Below, piece by piece: positions 25,032 through 33,933 of a DNA stretch of 64,000 nt; the stretch's first letter is position 1; each line of letters opens with the position of its first letter. The position numbers were made by a program, and so were the translations under genes. The notes below the pieces were generated by a model that had not been told where the DNA came from, ran no database searches, and saw nothing but the letters and a program-made list of their open reading frames with translations. Origin of the DNA: Pseudoruegeria aquimaris (GTDB lineage Bacteria; Pseudomonadota; Alphaproteobacteria; Rhodobacterales; Rhodobacteraceae); contig NZ_FWFQ01000003.1 of NCBI RefSeq assembly GCF_900172235.1, forward strand, positions 124,001-188,000, in the 5' to 3' direction.

Positions 25032-25976
25032 ATGAGCGCCATTGCCGAAATGACCGAGACCGTGCCCGATGTGGGCCCGAGCGCCTTTACCCAATTCGAG
25101 CGTGATTTTGCCGCGCGCCGGCGGTCGGCCCGGATCAACTGGGCGTTGGGCAGCGCGCTGTTCTTCATGCTGTTCTTCGCCTCGGCCTGGATCGGCGACT
25201 TTTTCAAGATCACCCAAGTGAGCTTGCCGGACGGCACCCGCGCTTGGCGCTGGATCATCGGTGCCGGCCTGCCGCGGCTTGGCGAATACGTTGAAAAAAC
25301 CCTGCCGGTGCTGCGCTGGGAGAGTCTGGGCGCGGATTTCGCCGAATGGTTCTGGCGCTGGAAAATCTGGCTGAAACTGCTCGTCGAGACCGTCCTCATC
25401 GCCTTCATGGCTACCGGGATCGGGGTCATTGGCGGCTTTCTCCTCAGCTTTCCCGCCTCGCGCAACCTCACCCCCAACAAGTGGGTGCTGTTCATCACCC
25501 GCCGCCTTCTGGAACTGGCGCGCACCGTGCCCGAACTGGTCTGGGCGCTGATCTTCGTCTTCGCCTTTTCCGTGGGGCCGATGGCCGGGGTGCTGGCGAT
25601 TGCCGTTCATGCCACCGGGGCGCTGGGCAAGCTCTATTCCGAGGTCAATGAAAACATCAACATGGCACCGCTTGAAGGCGTGAAAGCCTCCGGTGGCACC
25701 TGGTTTGACCAGATCCGCTATGGCGCGGTGCCGCAGGTCTTGCCCAACATCATCAGTTACACGCTCTTGCGTTTCGAGATCAACGTGCGCTCGTCCTCGA
25801 TCATCGGCTATGTCGGCGCCGGCGGTCTGGGGCAGGAATTTCGCACCGCGATGTCGTTTCAGGAATACACCGACCTGTCGGCGCTGTTCATCATCATCTT
25901 CCTGACCGTGGCGGTGATCGACTACGGCTCGGAAAAGCTGCGCCACAAGATGATCGGCATGGGAGAAAGAGCATGA
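25032..25976 (+). CDS. phnE: Phosphonate ABC transporter permease PhnE, first copy (cluster 1)
   Basis: 314 residues from the ATG at 25032 (CGGGGGAT upstream). An N-terminal helix plus five or six more; the EAA loop is PLEGVKASGGTWFDQIRYGAVPQV and the end has VGAGGLGQEF. It overlaps the second permease by 4 bp. Two PhnE subunits per operon imply a heterodimeric channel. Confidence 0.92.
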   Translation: MSAIAEMTETVPDVGPSAFTQFERDFAARRRSARINWALGSALFFMLFFASAWIGDFFKITQVSLPDGTRAWRWIIGAGLPRLGEYVEKTLPVLRWESLGADFAEWFWRWKIWLKLLVETVLIAFMATGIGVIGGFLLSFPASRNLTPNKWVLFITRRLLELARTVPELVWALIFVFAFSVGPMAGVLAIAVHATGALGKLYSEVNENINMAPLEGVKASGGTWFDQIRYGAVPQVLPNIISYTLLRFEINVRSSSIIGYVGAGGLGQEFRTAMSFQEYTDLSALFIIIFLTVAVIDYGSEKLRHKMIGMGERA

Positions 25977-26836
25977 CCACCCGCATCACCGAGGCCGAGA
26001 TCGCCGCCGCCCGCGCTCGCGTGCCCCTTGCCTTCGAGGCGCCCCTGCCGGTGCGCCTGCGCCGCATCGCTTTGAGGACGTTGATCATCGGTCTCTTTGC
26101 CTATTGCCTGTGGGCCTTCGATTTCTCACCCGCACGGATCTGGACCGGGCTTGGCCGGTTGGGTCAGATCGCGGGCTTCATGTTCCCCCCCCATATCTGG
26201 CAGACATGGGCCGAATGGGCCGAGATTCTCAAGGGGCTGGGCGAGACCCTTTCCATGGCCTTTCTCGGCACGCTTCTAGGGGCGCTCGTGGCCTTCCCCC
26301 TGTCGTTGCTCGGTGCGAAAAACATCATGCCCTGGCCGTGGGTTCGCTATCCGGCGCGCCGATTTTATGATCTGATCCGCGCGTTTGAAACGCTGATCCT
26401 CGCGCTGATCTTCATCCGCGCTTTCGGCCTCGGGCCGCTGCCGGGCATCCTTGCCATCGCGGTGAGCGAGATCGGCACCTTCTCCAAGCTTTTCTCGGAA
26501 GCGCTGGAAAACACGTCGGAAAAACCCGTCGAAGGGGTGAAGGCCTCGGGCGGATCGCGGCTTGAGCAGATCCGCTATGCCATCGGCCCGCAGGTCAACC
26601 CGGTGATCCTGTCGATCCTGCTTTACAACTTCGAAAGCAACGTGCGTTCGGGCACGATCCTTGGCATCGTCGGCGCGGGCGGCATCGGCTTTCTGCTGTC
26701 GGACCGGATCGCTGCCTACAAGTGGAACGAGGCCTGGACGATCATCTTCCTGATCATCGCCATGGTCTATGTGATCGACTGGCTGTCGGCCAAGGTCCGC
26801 AAGAAGATCATCGGGGAATGGAGCGGGGCGAAATAG
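25973..26836 (+). CDS. phnE: Phosphonate ABC transporter permease PhnE, second copy (cluster 1)
   Basis: 287 residues, about six helices, EAA loop PVEGVKASGGSRLEQIRYAIGPQV, then NVRSGTILGIVGAGGIG. Pairs with the preceding permease. Confidence 0.92.
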   Translation: MTTRITEAEIAAARARVPLAFEAPLPVRLRRIALRTLIIGLFAYCLWAFDFSPARIWTGLGRLGQIAGFMFPPHIWQTWAEWAEILKGLGETLSMAFLGTLLGALVAFPLSLLGAKNIMPWPWVRYPARRFYDLIRAFETLILALIFIRAFGLGPLPGILAIAVSEIGTFSKLFSEALENTSEKPVEGVKASGGSRLEQIRYAIGPQVNPVILSILLYNFESNVRSGTILGIVGAGGIGFLLSDRIAAYKWNEAWTIIFLIIAMVYVIDWLSAKVRKKIIGEWSGAK

Positions 26837-26856
26837 CCCCGGGCGAGGAAACTGAC

Positions 26857-27471
26857 ATGAGCGAGAAACGTCTGACCGAAGCCCCGAACGTGCATCCCGG
26901 TGCCACCGTGATCGACTGCACGCTGGGCCGCTACACGGAGGTGCATGACAACGTGAGCCTGCGCGAAGTGGATTTTGGCGATTACTCCTACATCGTGCGC
27001 GACGGCTCGGCGGTGTGGTCCACCATCGGAAAGTTCTGCTCGATCGCCCAGGGCGCGCGGATCAACCCGGGCAACCACGCCACCTGGCGCGCCGCGCAGC
27101 ATCATTTCACCTACCGCGCCGAGATGTTCGGTCTTGGTGAGGATGACCACGAATTCTTCCAGTGGCGCAAGGATCACTGGGTGACGATTGGCAACGATGT
27201 CTGGATCGGTCATGGCGTGACGGTGCTTGCGGGCGTGACCATTGGCGACGGCGCCGTGGTCGGGGCTGGCGCGGTGGTCTCGAAAGACGTCGCCCCCTAT
27301 ACCATCGTTGGCGGGGTCGCGGCGAAAGAGATCAAGCGCCGTTTCACCGAGGCCCAGGGCGAGGCGCTCCAGCGCATCGCGTGGTGGGATTGGAGCCATG
27401 AAGCGCTCGCCGCCGCGCTGCCCGACATCCGCGCCCTGAGCATTGATGAATTCATCGAGAAATACCGGTGA
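26857..27471 (+). CDS. Hexapeptide-repeat acyltransferase (xenobiotic acetyltransferase family) of the phn1 operon
   Basis: 204 residues with GAGGAA upstream of the ATG. Left-handed beta-helix hexapeptides run through GATVIDCTLGRYTEV and GVTVLAGVTIGDGAVVGAGAVV. The catalytic His is in INPGNHATW, as in streptogramin/chloramphenicol-type acetyltransferases. Such genes are regular members of alphaproteobacterial phn operons and may acetylate aminoalkyl-phosphonates or a toxic intermediate, as PhnO does in E. coli by an unrelated fold. Homologous to 38428-39045. Confidence 0.85.
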   Translation: MSEKRLTEAPNVHPGATVIDCTLGRYTEVHDNVSLREVDFGDYSYIVRDGSAVWSTIGKFCSIAQGARINPGNHATWRAAQHHFTYRAEMFGLGEDDHEFFQWRKDHWVTIGNDVWIGHGVTVLAGVTIGDGAVVGAGAVVSKDVAPYTIVGGVAAKEIKRRFTEAQGEALQRIAWWDWSHEALAAALPDIRALSIDEFIEKYR

Positions 27472-28595
27472 GGGTGGCGCGGCCCCGGGGGCCCGGCATG
27501 AGCCCACGGGCGGCCTCCGGCCCGCGCGATCTGCCGCCCTGGCTGCGCGCGGCATTGACGCTGGCGCTGGCCGCCGCGGGGGGCGGTTTCTTCGCCTGGG
27601 CGGGCCTGCCCCTGCCCTGGATGCTGGGCGCGATGACGGCAACATTGCTGGCGGCGATGCGCCGCGCGCCCCTGGCCGCGCCCGACAGGCTGCGTGGCGC
27701 CACCGTTGCCGTGATCGGGGTGATGCTTGGCGCGGGATTTTCCGGTGACACCCTGGCCCATTTCGGGCATTGGACGCTTTCCCTGCTCGGCCTGCTGGCC
27801 TGTGTCGCGATTTCGGCCGGCGCGGTCTGGCTTTTCCTCATCCGGTTTGGGCGGATGGACCCTGTAACCGCGCTGTTTTCCGCCATGCCGGGGGGCATTG
27901 TCGAGATGACGGAGATCGGCCGCCAGCATGGTGCCGACGAACGCGAGATCGTTCTGGCGCATGCGGCGCGCATCGTGCTGGTGATCGCGCTGGTGGCGCT
28001 TTGGTTCCGGGTGGCGCTGGGGCTGGAAGTGCGCGGCGTGGCGCCGCTGAACGGGGGCGAGACCGGGGCGCTGGACATCGCCATTCTGCTCGCATGCGGC
28101 GTGGCGGGCGGGTTTCTCGGCCTGCGCCTGGGCCTGCCCGCGCCGACCTTTCTGGGCCCGATGATCCTGAGCGCCGCCGCGCATGTGACCGGGCTGACGG
28201 AGGGCAGCCCGCCCTCCTGGCTGGTGATCTGCGCGCAGGTGATCCTGGGTGCGATCATCGGTTGCCGTTTTCTCGGCGTGGCACCGCGCGAGGTGCTCAG
28301 GGCCTTTGCGCTCAGCCTCGGGGCGACGCTGATCATGCTGGCCGTGGCGCTCGGCTTTGCACTGGGGCTGCACCGCGTTCTGGGCCAGAGCGCCGAGCAG
28401 GTGCTACTTGCCTATGCGCCGGGCGGGTTGACCGAGATGAGCCTGGTGGCGCTGTCGATGGGGGCCGATGTGGCCTATATCGCCACCCACCATCTGGTGC
28501 GGGTGATCACACTGCTTGCAACGGCGGGCAGCCTTCTGGGCTGGATCGCCCGGCAGCTACGGGATCAGCAGGCCAGCCCAAGCTCCGAGAGATAG
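27468..28595 (+). CDS. AbrB-type (PF05145-like) integral membrane protein
   Basis: 375 residues from a GTG that overlaps the acyltransferase stop (GTGA); an ATG at 27498 is the alternative. About ten helices are arranged as two similar halves, each with a glycine-rich motif: AMPGGIVEMTEIG in the first and YAPGGLTEMSLVAL in the second. These are the paired signatures of the AbrB/'ammonia monooxygenase' membrane family, whose function is unsettled. As last gene of phn1 it could move a product or by-product of the pathway. It overlaps the convergent TIM-barrel gene by 31 bp. Confidence 0.8.
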   Translation: MRVARPRGPGMSPRAASGPRDLPPWLRAALTLALAAAGGGFFAWAGLPLPWMLGAMTATLLAAMRRAPLAAPDRLRGATVAVIGVMLGAGFSGDTLAHFGHWTLSLLGLLACVAISAGAVWLFLIRFGRMDPVTALFSAMPGGIVEMTEIGRQHGADEREIVLAHAARIVLVIALVALWFRVALGLEVRGVAPLNGGETGALDIAILLACGVAGGFLGLRLGLPAPTFLGPMILSAAAHVTGLTEGSPPSWLVICAQVILGAIIGCRFLGVAPREVLRAFALSLGATLIMLAVALGFALGLHRVLGQSAEQVLLAYAPGGLTEMSLVALSMGADVAYIATHHLVRVITLLATAGSLLGWIARQLRDQQASPSSER

Positions 28596-29380
28596 GCAAA
28601 GCCTTTCGGAATATCCGCCTTGTTGCGCAGCTCCAGCACCAGATGCGGCTCGCTTTCGCATTCGCCAAGTGCGCGGAATACCTCCGGCCAATGGATCTCG
28701 CCCTCGCCCGGAGCCCAGTGCCGGTCGGCATGGCCGTCGAGATCCTGCAAATGCACATGCTCAAGCTGGTTGCCCGCGTCACGCACGAAATAATCCACCG
28801 GCGGCGCGCCCGACATCCGCCGCGCCAGATGCGCATGGCCCGTGTCGATGGAAAGCGCAATCGCTTTCGAGCCAAAGCTGTCAACCATTGCGCGCCGGTG
28901 GCTTGGGTCAACGTCGAGGATATTTTCGATCACCAGCGTGATCCCCTTGTCCTCGGCCGCCTGCACCACCGGGTCCATGATCGCGTGCACCCTCTCAAGC
29001 AGGTTCTCCGCATAGCCCGGCTTGGCCAGACGGTTCATCGCATACCAGCGCCTGTAGGGCGAATGCAGAACCATCTGGCGCGCGCCGATGCGGTCGGCCG
29101 CCTCCAGCGCCTTGAGATAGCGCGCGGTGATGAGCGGGCGAAGCTCCGGGTCCTTGTTGTCCATGTCGAGCCCCTCGTAGGGGCCATGGATGCCGCGCCG
29201 CCCGGTATGGCCTTCAAGCGCGGCGCGGGCGGCGCTGATACGGTCTTCGAACTCCGCCGTCAGCGCCTTGTAGCTGCCAAAATCCTGCAACTCGATGTCG
29301 CGCTCGGCATCGAACAGCCATTCACGATGGGTCTCGATTTCGCCAGCTGTCAGGCATGCACCGATCTTGAGGGGGGGCAT
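28565..29380 (-). CDS. TIM-barrel sugar-phosphate isomerase/epimerase-like protein
   Basis: 271 residues with an AGGAG site before the ATG. Xylose-isomerase-like/AP-endonuclease-2 fold: IHGPYEGLDM, MVLHSPYRRWY, TLVIENILDVDP, LSIDTGHAHLA, LEHVHLQDLDGHADRHW and LVLELRNK supply the usual Glu, Asp and His metal ligands. It is the last gene of the minus-strand operon and overlaps the PhnM-like gene by 31 bp. An isomerase or epimerase acting on the ribose phosphate left after PhnM-type cleavage is plausible but unproven. Confidence 0.82.
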   Translation of the reverse strand: MPPLKIGACLTAGEIETHREWLFDAERDIELQDFGSYKALTAEFEDRISAARAALEGHTGRRGIHGPYEGLDMDNKDPELRPLITARYLKALEAADRIGARQMVLHSPYRRWYAMNRLAKPGYAENLLERVHAIMDPVVQAAEDKGITLVIENILDVDPSHRRAMVDSFGSKAIALSIDTGHAHLARRMSGAPPVDYFVRDAGNQLEHVHLQDLDGHADRHWAPGEGEIHWPEVFRALGECESEPHLVLELRNKADIPKGFAYLSELGLAC

Positions 29381-30624
29381 CTGTTACTCCTGGATATATG
29401 GCTCTTCTCTCTGGTCTCGGCTTCCAGCGGCTGCGCGCGATAGGCGGCGCGCCCCGCAACCCAGGTGCCGCGCACCGCCGGCATGTGGCCTTCGGGCCAA
29501 TCGACCAGCACCAGATCGGCGCGCTTGCCCGGCGCGATCTCGCCCCGGTCATCAAGCTTCATCGCCCGCGCAGGCCCGGCCGAGACCAGCGCCCACAGCG
29601 TCAGCCGGTCAGCGCGCTTTTCACGGTCCAGCCGCTCGACCGCGGCCAGCATGGCGGGGTAGTAGTAATCGGACGCCAGCACATCGCACAGCCCCGCCTC
29701 GACCATGTCGCCAGCCCCGAGCGAGTCGATATGGCTGCCGCCGCGCACCGCGTTGGGCGCGCCGAAGATGATCGTATCGCCATGTGCGCGGGCATCCTTG
29801 GCGGGCTCCAGCGTCATCGGAAATTCGCTCGCCGTGGCCCCGAGCGCGCGGTAGAAGGCGCGGGTCTCGGCCCGGGTGTCGTCATGGCTGAGCATCGGCA
29901 CGCCGAGCGCGCGCGCCCTGCCCGCCACCTCGCGGATCGTCTCCACCACCTGGGGGCGGCGCGCCCAGACCTTGCGCACCAGCGCCATGTATTCCTCCGC
30001 ATCGAGACCGGAACGCGCCACCTGTTTCGACCAGCGCTGCGCCATCCTCGGGTCATCCAGATCGGCCACGGCAAAATCGGGGTTGTGCTCGAACAGCCGA
30101 TCCTGAATCCCGATATCGAACCCGCGCATCGCCATCGACAGATGGTCGTTGAAGGCCAGCGATGTGCCGATCGGCCCATTCATCGCCCACTCCAACACCT
30201 CCAGCGCCTCGGTGGCAAAGGTCTCCCACCTCAGCTGCACCCGGTTCTCGACAGTCAGGCGCGGGGCAAGGGCGATCAGCGCCTCGATCACCTCACGCCC
30301 GTGCGAGGCCGCGCGCAGCCCCGGCTCGAACCCCAGCGTGACCGAATGATAGGCGGTGGCGATGCCGTTGGCGGCCAGCTGGCGGTCGGTTTCCAGCACC
30401 GCCGCCTCGACCGGAAAGAACACGCCGGGGCGCGGCATCAGCTGGCGCTCGAAGGCATCGCCATGCACATCAACGAGCGCCGGGGCAAGGATCATCCCGC
30501 GCGCGTCGATCACCTCGCGCTGGGCCGGCCCGCCGATTTCGGCAATCCGGCCTTCGGCGATGGTCACGTTGGTCTCGGCTATCTCACCGGGCAGGTAAAC
30601 CTCTGCGCCCTCAAAGGTGATCAT
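29350..30624 (-). CDS. PhnM-like amidohydrolase of the accessory operon
   Basis: 424 residues from the ATG at 30624, which overlaps the methyltransferase stop (ATGA). It has the PhnM blocks LVDVHGDAFERQLMPRP, LSHDDTR, FGAPNAVRGGS and KLDDRGEIAPGKRADLVLVD. It differs from PhnM1 and PhnM2 in having an insertion around LFEHNPDFAVADLDDP and a longer tail. It sits in an operon with an importer but no PhnG-J genes, so its natural substrate may not be the C-P lyase intermediate. Confidence 0.85.
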   Translation of the reverse strand: MITFEGAEVYLPGEIAETNVTIAEGRIAEIGGPAQREVIDARGMILAPALVDVHGDAFERQLMPRPGVFFPVEAAVLETDRQLAANGIATAYHSVTLGFEPGLRAASHGREVIEALIALAPRLTVENRVQLRWETFATEALEVLEWAMNGPIGTSLAFNDHLSMAMRGFDIGIQDRLFEHNPDFAVADLDDPRMAQRWSKQVARSGLDAEEYMALVRKVWARRPQVVETIREVAGRARALGVPMLSHDDTRAETRAFYRALGATASEFPMTLEPAKDARAHGDTIIFGAPNAVRGGSHIDSLGAGDMVEAGLCDVLASDYYYPAMLAAVERLDREKRADRLTLWALVSAGPARAMKLDDRGEIAPGKRADLVLVDWPEGHMPAVRGTWVAGRAAYRAQPLEAETREKSHISRSNRCPPSRSVHA

Positions 30625-31286
30625 GCCTGGCGCTCCAGGATCAAATGCCAGTGCCATGAACCGGGCTTGTCATGCTCACGGTCTTCGAGCCACAGCACTT
30701 CGAAGCCCTGAAACAGCGCCAGCAATTCGCGCGCATCGCAATAATAGTGCGGATGGCGCTTGTCGGAATCGTCCTCGTCAAACACCCAGGCGTTGCGCGA
30801 GATCTCGCGCGGATCCTTCAGCTTCTGGCGGTCGATCCAGAGCCGGCGTTTGGACAGCATGGTCAAAAGGAACGTGCCGCCCGGCCGCAGCACCCGGCGG
30901 ATCCCGGCGATGGTGTCGAGCAGCACTGTCTCGTCGCCATGATAGATCACGTTCCATGCAAGCACGTGATCGAAGCTCCCATCCTCATACGGCAGCGCAT
31001 CCATCTTGCCCAGCCCGGTGTGCAGATCGAGCCCGCTATCGGCCGCCGCGCGGCGCAGCGCCTCGATCCCCTGCGCCGCGGCGTCATATGCGGTGACATC
31101 AAGACCCGCCCGCGCCAGCGCCAGCGCGTGACGGCCCACACCGGCGCCAAGGTCAAGCACCCGCGCGCCGGGTTCAAGCCCGTCCGCCCACCGCAAGACG
31201 TCTGGTTCGGGTTTCAGCCATTTGCTGTCCGCCCCGATCCCGGCCCAGGCGGCATCCCAATGCTCATGTGCCGTGTCTGCCTTCAT
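30621..31286 (-). CDS. Class I SAM-dependent methyltransferase
   Basis: 221 residues. Motif I is VLDLGAGVGRHALALA, the acidic post-I residue lies in VTAYDAA, and motif IV is FDHVLAWNVIYHG, followed by RVLRPGGTFLLTML. GGAGTGG precedes the ATG, which overlaps the permease stop. The C-terminal half (KRHPHYYCDARELLALF, SWHWHLILER) resembles tellurite-resistance/TehB-like small-molecule methyltransferases. Its place between permease and PhnM-like genes suggests that it modifies the imported organophosphorus compound or its product. Confidence 0.85.
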   Translation of the reverse strand: MKADTAHEHWDAAWAGIGADSKWLKPEPDVLRWADGLEPGARVLDLGAGVGRHALALARAGLDVTAYDAAAQGIEALRRAAADSGLDLHTGLGKMDALPYEDGSFDHVLAWNVIYHGDETVLLDTIAGIRRVLRPGGTFLLTMLSKRRLWIDRQKLKDPREISRNAWVFDEDDSDKRHPHYYCDARELLALFQGFEVLWLEDREHDKPGSWHWHLILERQA

Positions 31287-32101
31287 CTTTCCACTCCGAT
31301 GATTTTCTTGCGCGCGTAGATGCCCAGTTGTTCAACCACGATCACCACCACCGCGATCATCCCGATCACCGTCATTGCGGTCGGGTAATCGAACAGGTCG
31401 AACGCCACCTTCAGCTCGATCCCGATCCCGCCAGCCCCGACAAGCCCGAGGATCGTCGAAGAGCGCACCGCCTTTTCGAGCGCGTAGAGCGAGGTCGAGA
31501 TGAATGCGGGAATCGAGGCGGGGATCGTGGCCGAGGCGGCGATGTCGAGGCGGCGCGCGCCAGTTGCGGTGAGCGCCTCGGCCGGGCCCTTGTCGGCGGC
31601 CTCCATATCGTCGGCAAAGAAGCGCCCGCAAAAGCCGATCGTGTCGACCACGATCGCCAGCATTCCCGCAAAGGGACCGAGCCCGACGGCGACCACGAAG
31701 ACCAGCGCCCAGGCGATATCGGGCACCGCGCGCATCACCCCCAGCATCACCCGCACAGCCGTGTTGACTGCCCGCCCGGCGATCAACCCGCGCGCCGCAA
31801 GCAGCGCAATCGGCAGCGAAAGTACCACCCCGAGCGCCGCGCCGGCAACGGCAATCTGAAGCGTTTCGATCATTTTCAGCCCGAGCCGTCCCAGCGCATC
31901 GGTCGCGGGTGGCCAACTTCGGGTCATGAAATCTGCCAGAGCCGGTGGGGCGTGCATCAGCCGTTCGCCCGACCAGCCCGCCCCCCGAAACGACCACAGG
32001 ATGACAAGGAGCGCGGCGCCATAGCCAAGAAAAGCGAGCGCCGAGGGGCGTTCGATGCGCGCGGGCGTGGCCCTGGCGGCGGTGTTGCCTGGATCAGTCA
32101 T
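31283..32101 (-). CDS. PhnE-type ABC permease of the accessory operon
   Basis: 272 residues, about six helices, EAA loop PAEALTATGARRLDIAASATIPA and ILGLVGAGGIG. Single permease, unlike the PhnE pairs in the two phn clusters, so a homodimer is expected as in phosphite/phosphonate PtxC-type systems. Overlaps both neighbours. Confidence 0.88.
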   Translation of the reverse strand: MTDPGNTAARATPARIERPSALAFLGYGAALLVILWSFRGAGWSGERLMHAPPALADFMTRSWPPATDALGRLGLKMIETLQIAVAGAALGVVLSLPIALLAARGLIAGRAVNTAVRVMLGVMRAVPDIAWALVFVVAVGLGPFAGMLAIVVDTIGFCGRFFADDMEAADKGPAEALTATGARRLDIAASATIPASIPAFISTSLYALEKAVRSSTILGLVGAGGIGIELKVAFDLFDYPTAMTVIGMIAVVVIVVEQLGIYARKKIIGVER

Positions 32102-32882
32102 AGATTTTCCTCAGCTCGGCAGCGCACAGATCGGCCACCGGCGCATCGAGTTGCAATCGCCCCCGCCCGAGGCCGAGAATCCGGTCGCCATATTCGAGCG
32201 CGTGGGTCATGTTGTGCGAAGTGAAGATGACGGTCACGTTTTCGCGCCGAACCAGCGAGAAAAAGAGCGCCATCACCTCTTCCCCGGCAGCCGGATCGAG
32301 GCTCGCCGTGGGCTCATCGGCGATCAACAGGCGCGGGCTGGCGACCAGCGCGCGGGCAATGGCCACCCGCTGCGATTGCCCGCCCGAGAGCCGGTCGGCG
32401 CGGCGCTGCGCGAAATCGGCCATCGAGACCTTTTCAAGCGCGGCCATCGCCTTTTCGCGCGCCGCGCGTGGGGCCAGCGCCTGATGCCAGTAGCGCGGTC
32501 CGGATTGTTGACCGAGCAGCCCATGGATGACGTTGGACAGGACCGAAAGGCGCGGCACGAGGTTGTGTTTCTGCGCCACCAGCCCGGTCTGGGCCCGCAG
32601 CGCGCGCATGTCGCGCCCACCCAGACCGGTGAGCTCTGCGCCCAGCAGTTCGATCCGCCCGGCACTGGGGGCGATCAGCCCCAGGGCGCAGCGCAGAAGC
32701 GTGGACTTGCCTGCCCCGTTGGAGCCGACGAGCGCCACCGCTTCGCCGCGAGAAACCGTGAAGGAGACATCCGAGAAGATCGCTGGCGCCGCGCCAAACG
32801 CCTTGGCAAGCCCCTCGACCTTCAGGTCCGGCATGGTGATGACCGGAGCCGCGCGGGCCCCGGCCTTGCTGTCAAGCGCCAT
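32094..32882 (-). CDS. PhnC-type ABC ATPase of the accessory operon
   Basis: 262 residues from the ATG at 32882, five bases after the binding-protein stop; an ATG at 32834 is the alternative. Walker A GSNGAGKST, signature LSGGQSQRVAIAR, Walker B LLIADEPTASLD and FTSHNMTHALEYGDRI. Clearly of the phosphonate/phosphite import group. Confidence 0.87.
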   Translation of the reverse strand: MALDSKAGARAAPVITMPDLKVEGLAKAFGAAPAIFSDVSFTVSRGEAVALVGSNGAGKSTLLRCALGLIAPSAGRIELLGAELTGLGGRDMRALRAQTGLVAQKHNLVPRLSVLSNVIHGLLGQQSGPRYWHQALAPRAAREKAMAALEKVSMADFAQRRADRLSGGQSQRVAIARALVASPRLLIADEPTASLDPAAGEEVMALFFSLVRRENVTVIFTSHNMTHALEYGDRILGLGRGRLQLDAPVADLCAAELRKIYD

Positions 32883-32886
32883 GGGA

Positions 32887-33765
32887 TCAATCGCCAAGAA
32901 ACTTGTCGAACTGCGGATAACCGGCATTGCGATACATCGCGCGCACGATGTCGTAATCGGCATCGTCAACCGCAACCAGATCCATCCCGCGGTACTTTTC
33001 ATTTTCCTCGTTGGTCAGGATCGCGTCGATGACCTCCTGCTTGTGTGCGAGAATGCCCTCTTGCACCTTTGCGGCCACGTCCGCGGGCACATGAGCGCCG
33101 ACCATGATCATGTCATTGGGCAGATCGCCCGAGCGCGCAATGATCTTGAAGAAACCGTAAGGCACAGAGTTGTCCTTGTTGCGAGCCTTGTGGATCCAGC
33201 TGTTGGCATTGGTGCCGATGGCCGCCACGTCACCCCGTTTCAGCGATTCATGGGCAATGTTGCGCGAGGTGAATATCGGTTCGATATCATTGACCGGATC
33301 GACGCCGTAATCGGCCAGAAGCTGCATCGGGCAGAGCATGCTCGAGGTCGAGCCGATATCGCCGAAGGCGACTTTCTGCCCCTTGAGGTCCGCCGGTGCG
33401 TTGATGCCGCTATCGGCACGCACGACGATGGCGCAATGGTAATCCGGGCGGCCAAGGCCGATCAGCGGGGTGGCGTCGGTCAGCTTGTTGATGACGACGT
33501 ATTCAGCCAGGCCAGACACGACGAAATCGACCGTCTTGTTGCGCAGGGCCTCGGCGGCGGCGGTGCGCGAGTTCACCGGCAGAAACTCAAACTCTTCACC
33601 GGTGGCCGCCTCGAGGGCATCCCTGAACGGGCCCCATTCGGTTTGCAGGGTTTCAAGCCCCTGCACATCGGTCACGGCAAGCTTCCAGGTCTCGGCCGCG
33701 GCCGTGCCGAGCGCGGCGGTGGCCATGGCGAGGCCAAGGATGAAGGTCTTGAAGTTGAGGCGCAT
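32887..33765 (-). CDS. Phosphate/phosphite/phosphonate-type solute-binding protein of the accessory operon
   Basis: 292 residues with signal peptide ILGLAMATAALGTAAA. The mature protein follows the PhnD/PtxB pattern: KLAVTDVQGLETL, the central VDFVVSGLAEYVV, and the anion-binding segment FGDIGSTSSMLCPM. It is divergent in sequence from PhnD1 and PhnD2, so a different ligand is likely. It is first in the minus-strand operon. Confidence 0.87.
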   Translation of the reverse strand: MRLNFKTFILGLAMATAALGTAAAETWKLAVTDVQGLETLQTEWGPFRDALEAATGEEFEFLPVNSRTAAAEALRNKTVDFVVSGLAEYVVINKLTDATPLIGLGRPDYHCAIVVRADSGINAPADLKGQKVAFGDIGSTSSMLCPMQLLADYGVDPVNDIEPIFTSRNIAHESLKRGDVAAIGTNANSWIHKARNKDNSVPYGFFKIIARSGDLPNDMIMVGAHVPADVAAKVQEGILAHKQEVIDAILTNEENEKYRGMDLVAVDDADYDIVRAMYRNAGYPQFDKFLGD

Positions 33766-33815
33766 CTCATTGCTCCCATTGCGTTGAAATCACCAACAGA
33801 AGTTGAGCCGCCAAG

Positions 33816-33844
33816 GTCACCGTTTCTTTGCAGCCAGGTTACAG
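33816..33844 (-). promoter_or_regulatory. Candidate Pho box upstream of the accessory operon
   Basis: On the minus strand, CTGTAAC-CTGG-CTGCAAA-GAAA-CGGTGAC: three 7-mers at 11-base spacing, the first two close to the PhoB half-site. Located 50-80 bp before the binding-protein start. Confidence 0.4.
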
Positions 33845-33933
33845 CGCGATGTAAAGAATTGCTGCAACAATGTGACGCCCCTACCCCCGGGGCGGTAACT
33901 GCCAGTTAAACGAAGGCGCACTTCAGTCGATGC

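Noticed and set aside
23357-25525. 722-codon open frame on the minus strand opposite phnC1, phnD1 and phnE1
   Set aside because: It is antisense to three well-supported genes, has no recognisable domain, and such long antisense frames are common in high-GC DNA.
27770-29443. 557-codon plus-strand frame across the AbrB-like gene and the TIM-barrel gene
   Set aside because: Crosses two well-supported genes in other frames and reads as Arg/Gly/Ala-rich nonsense.
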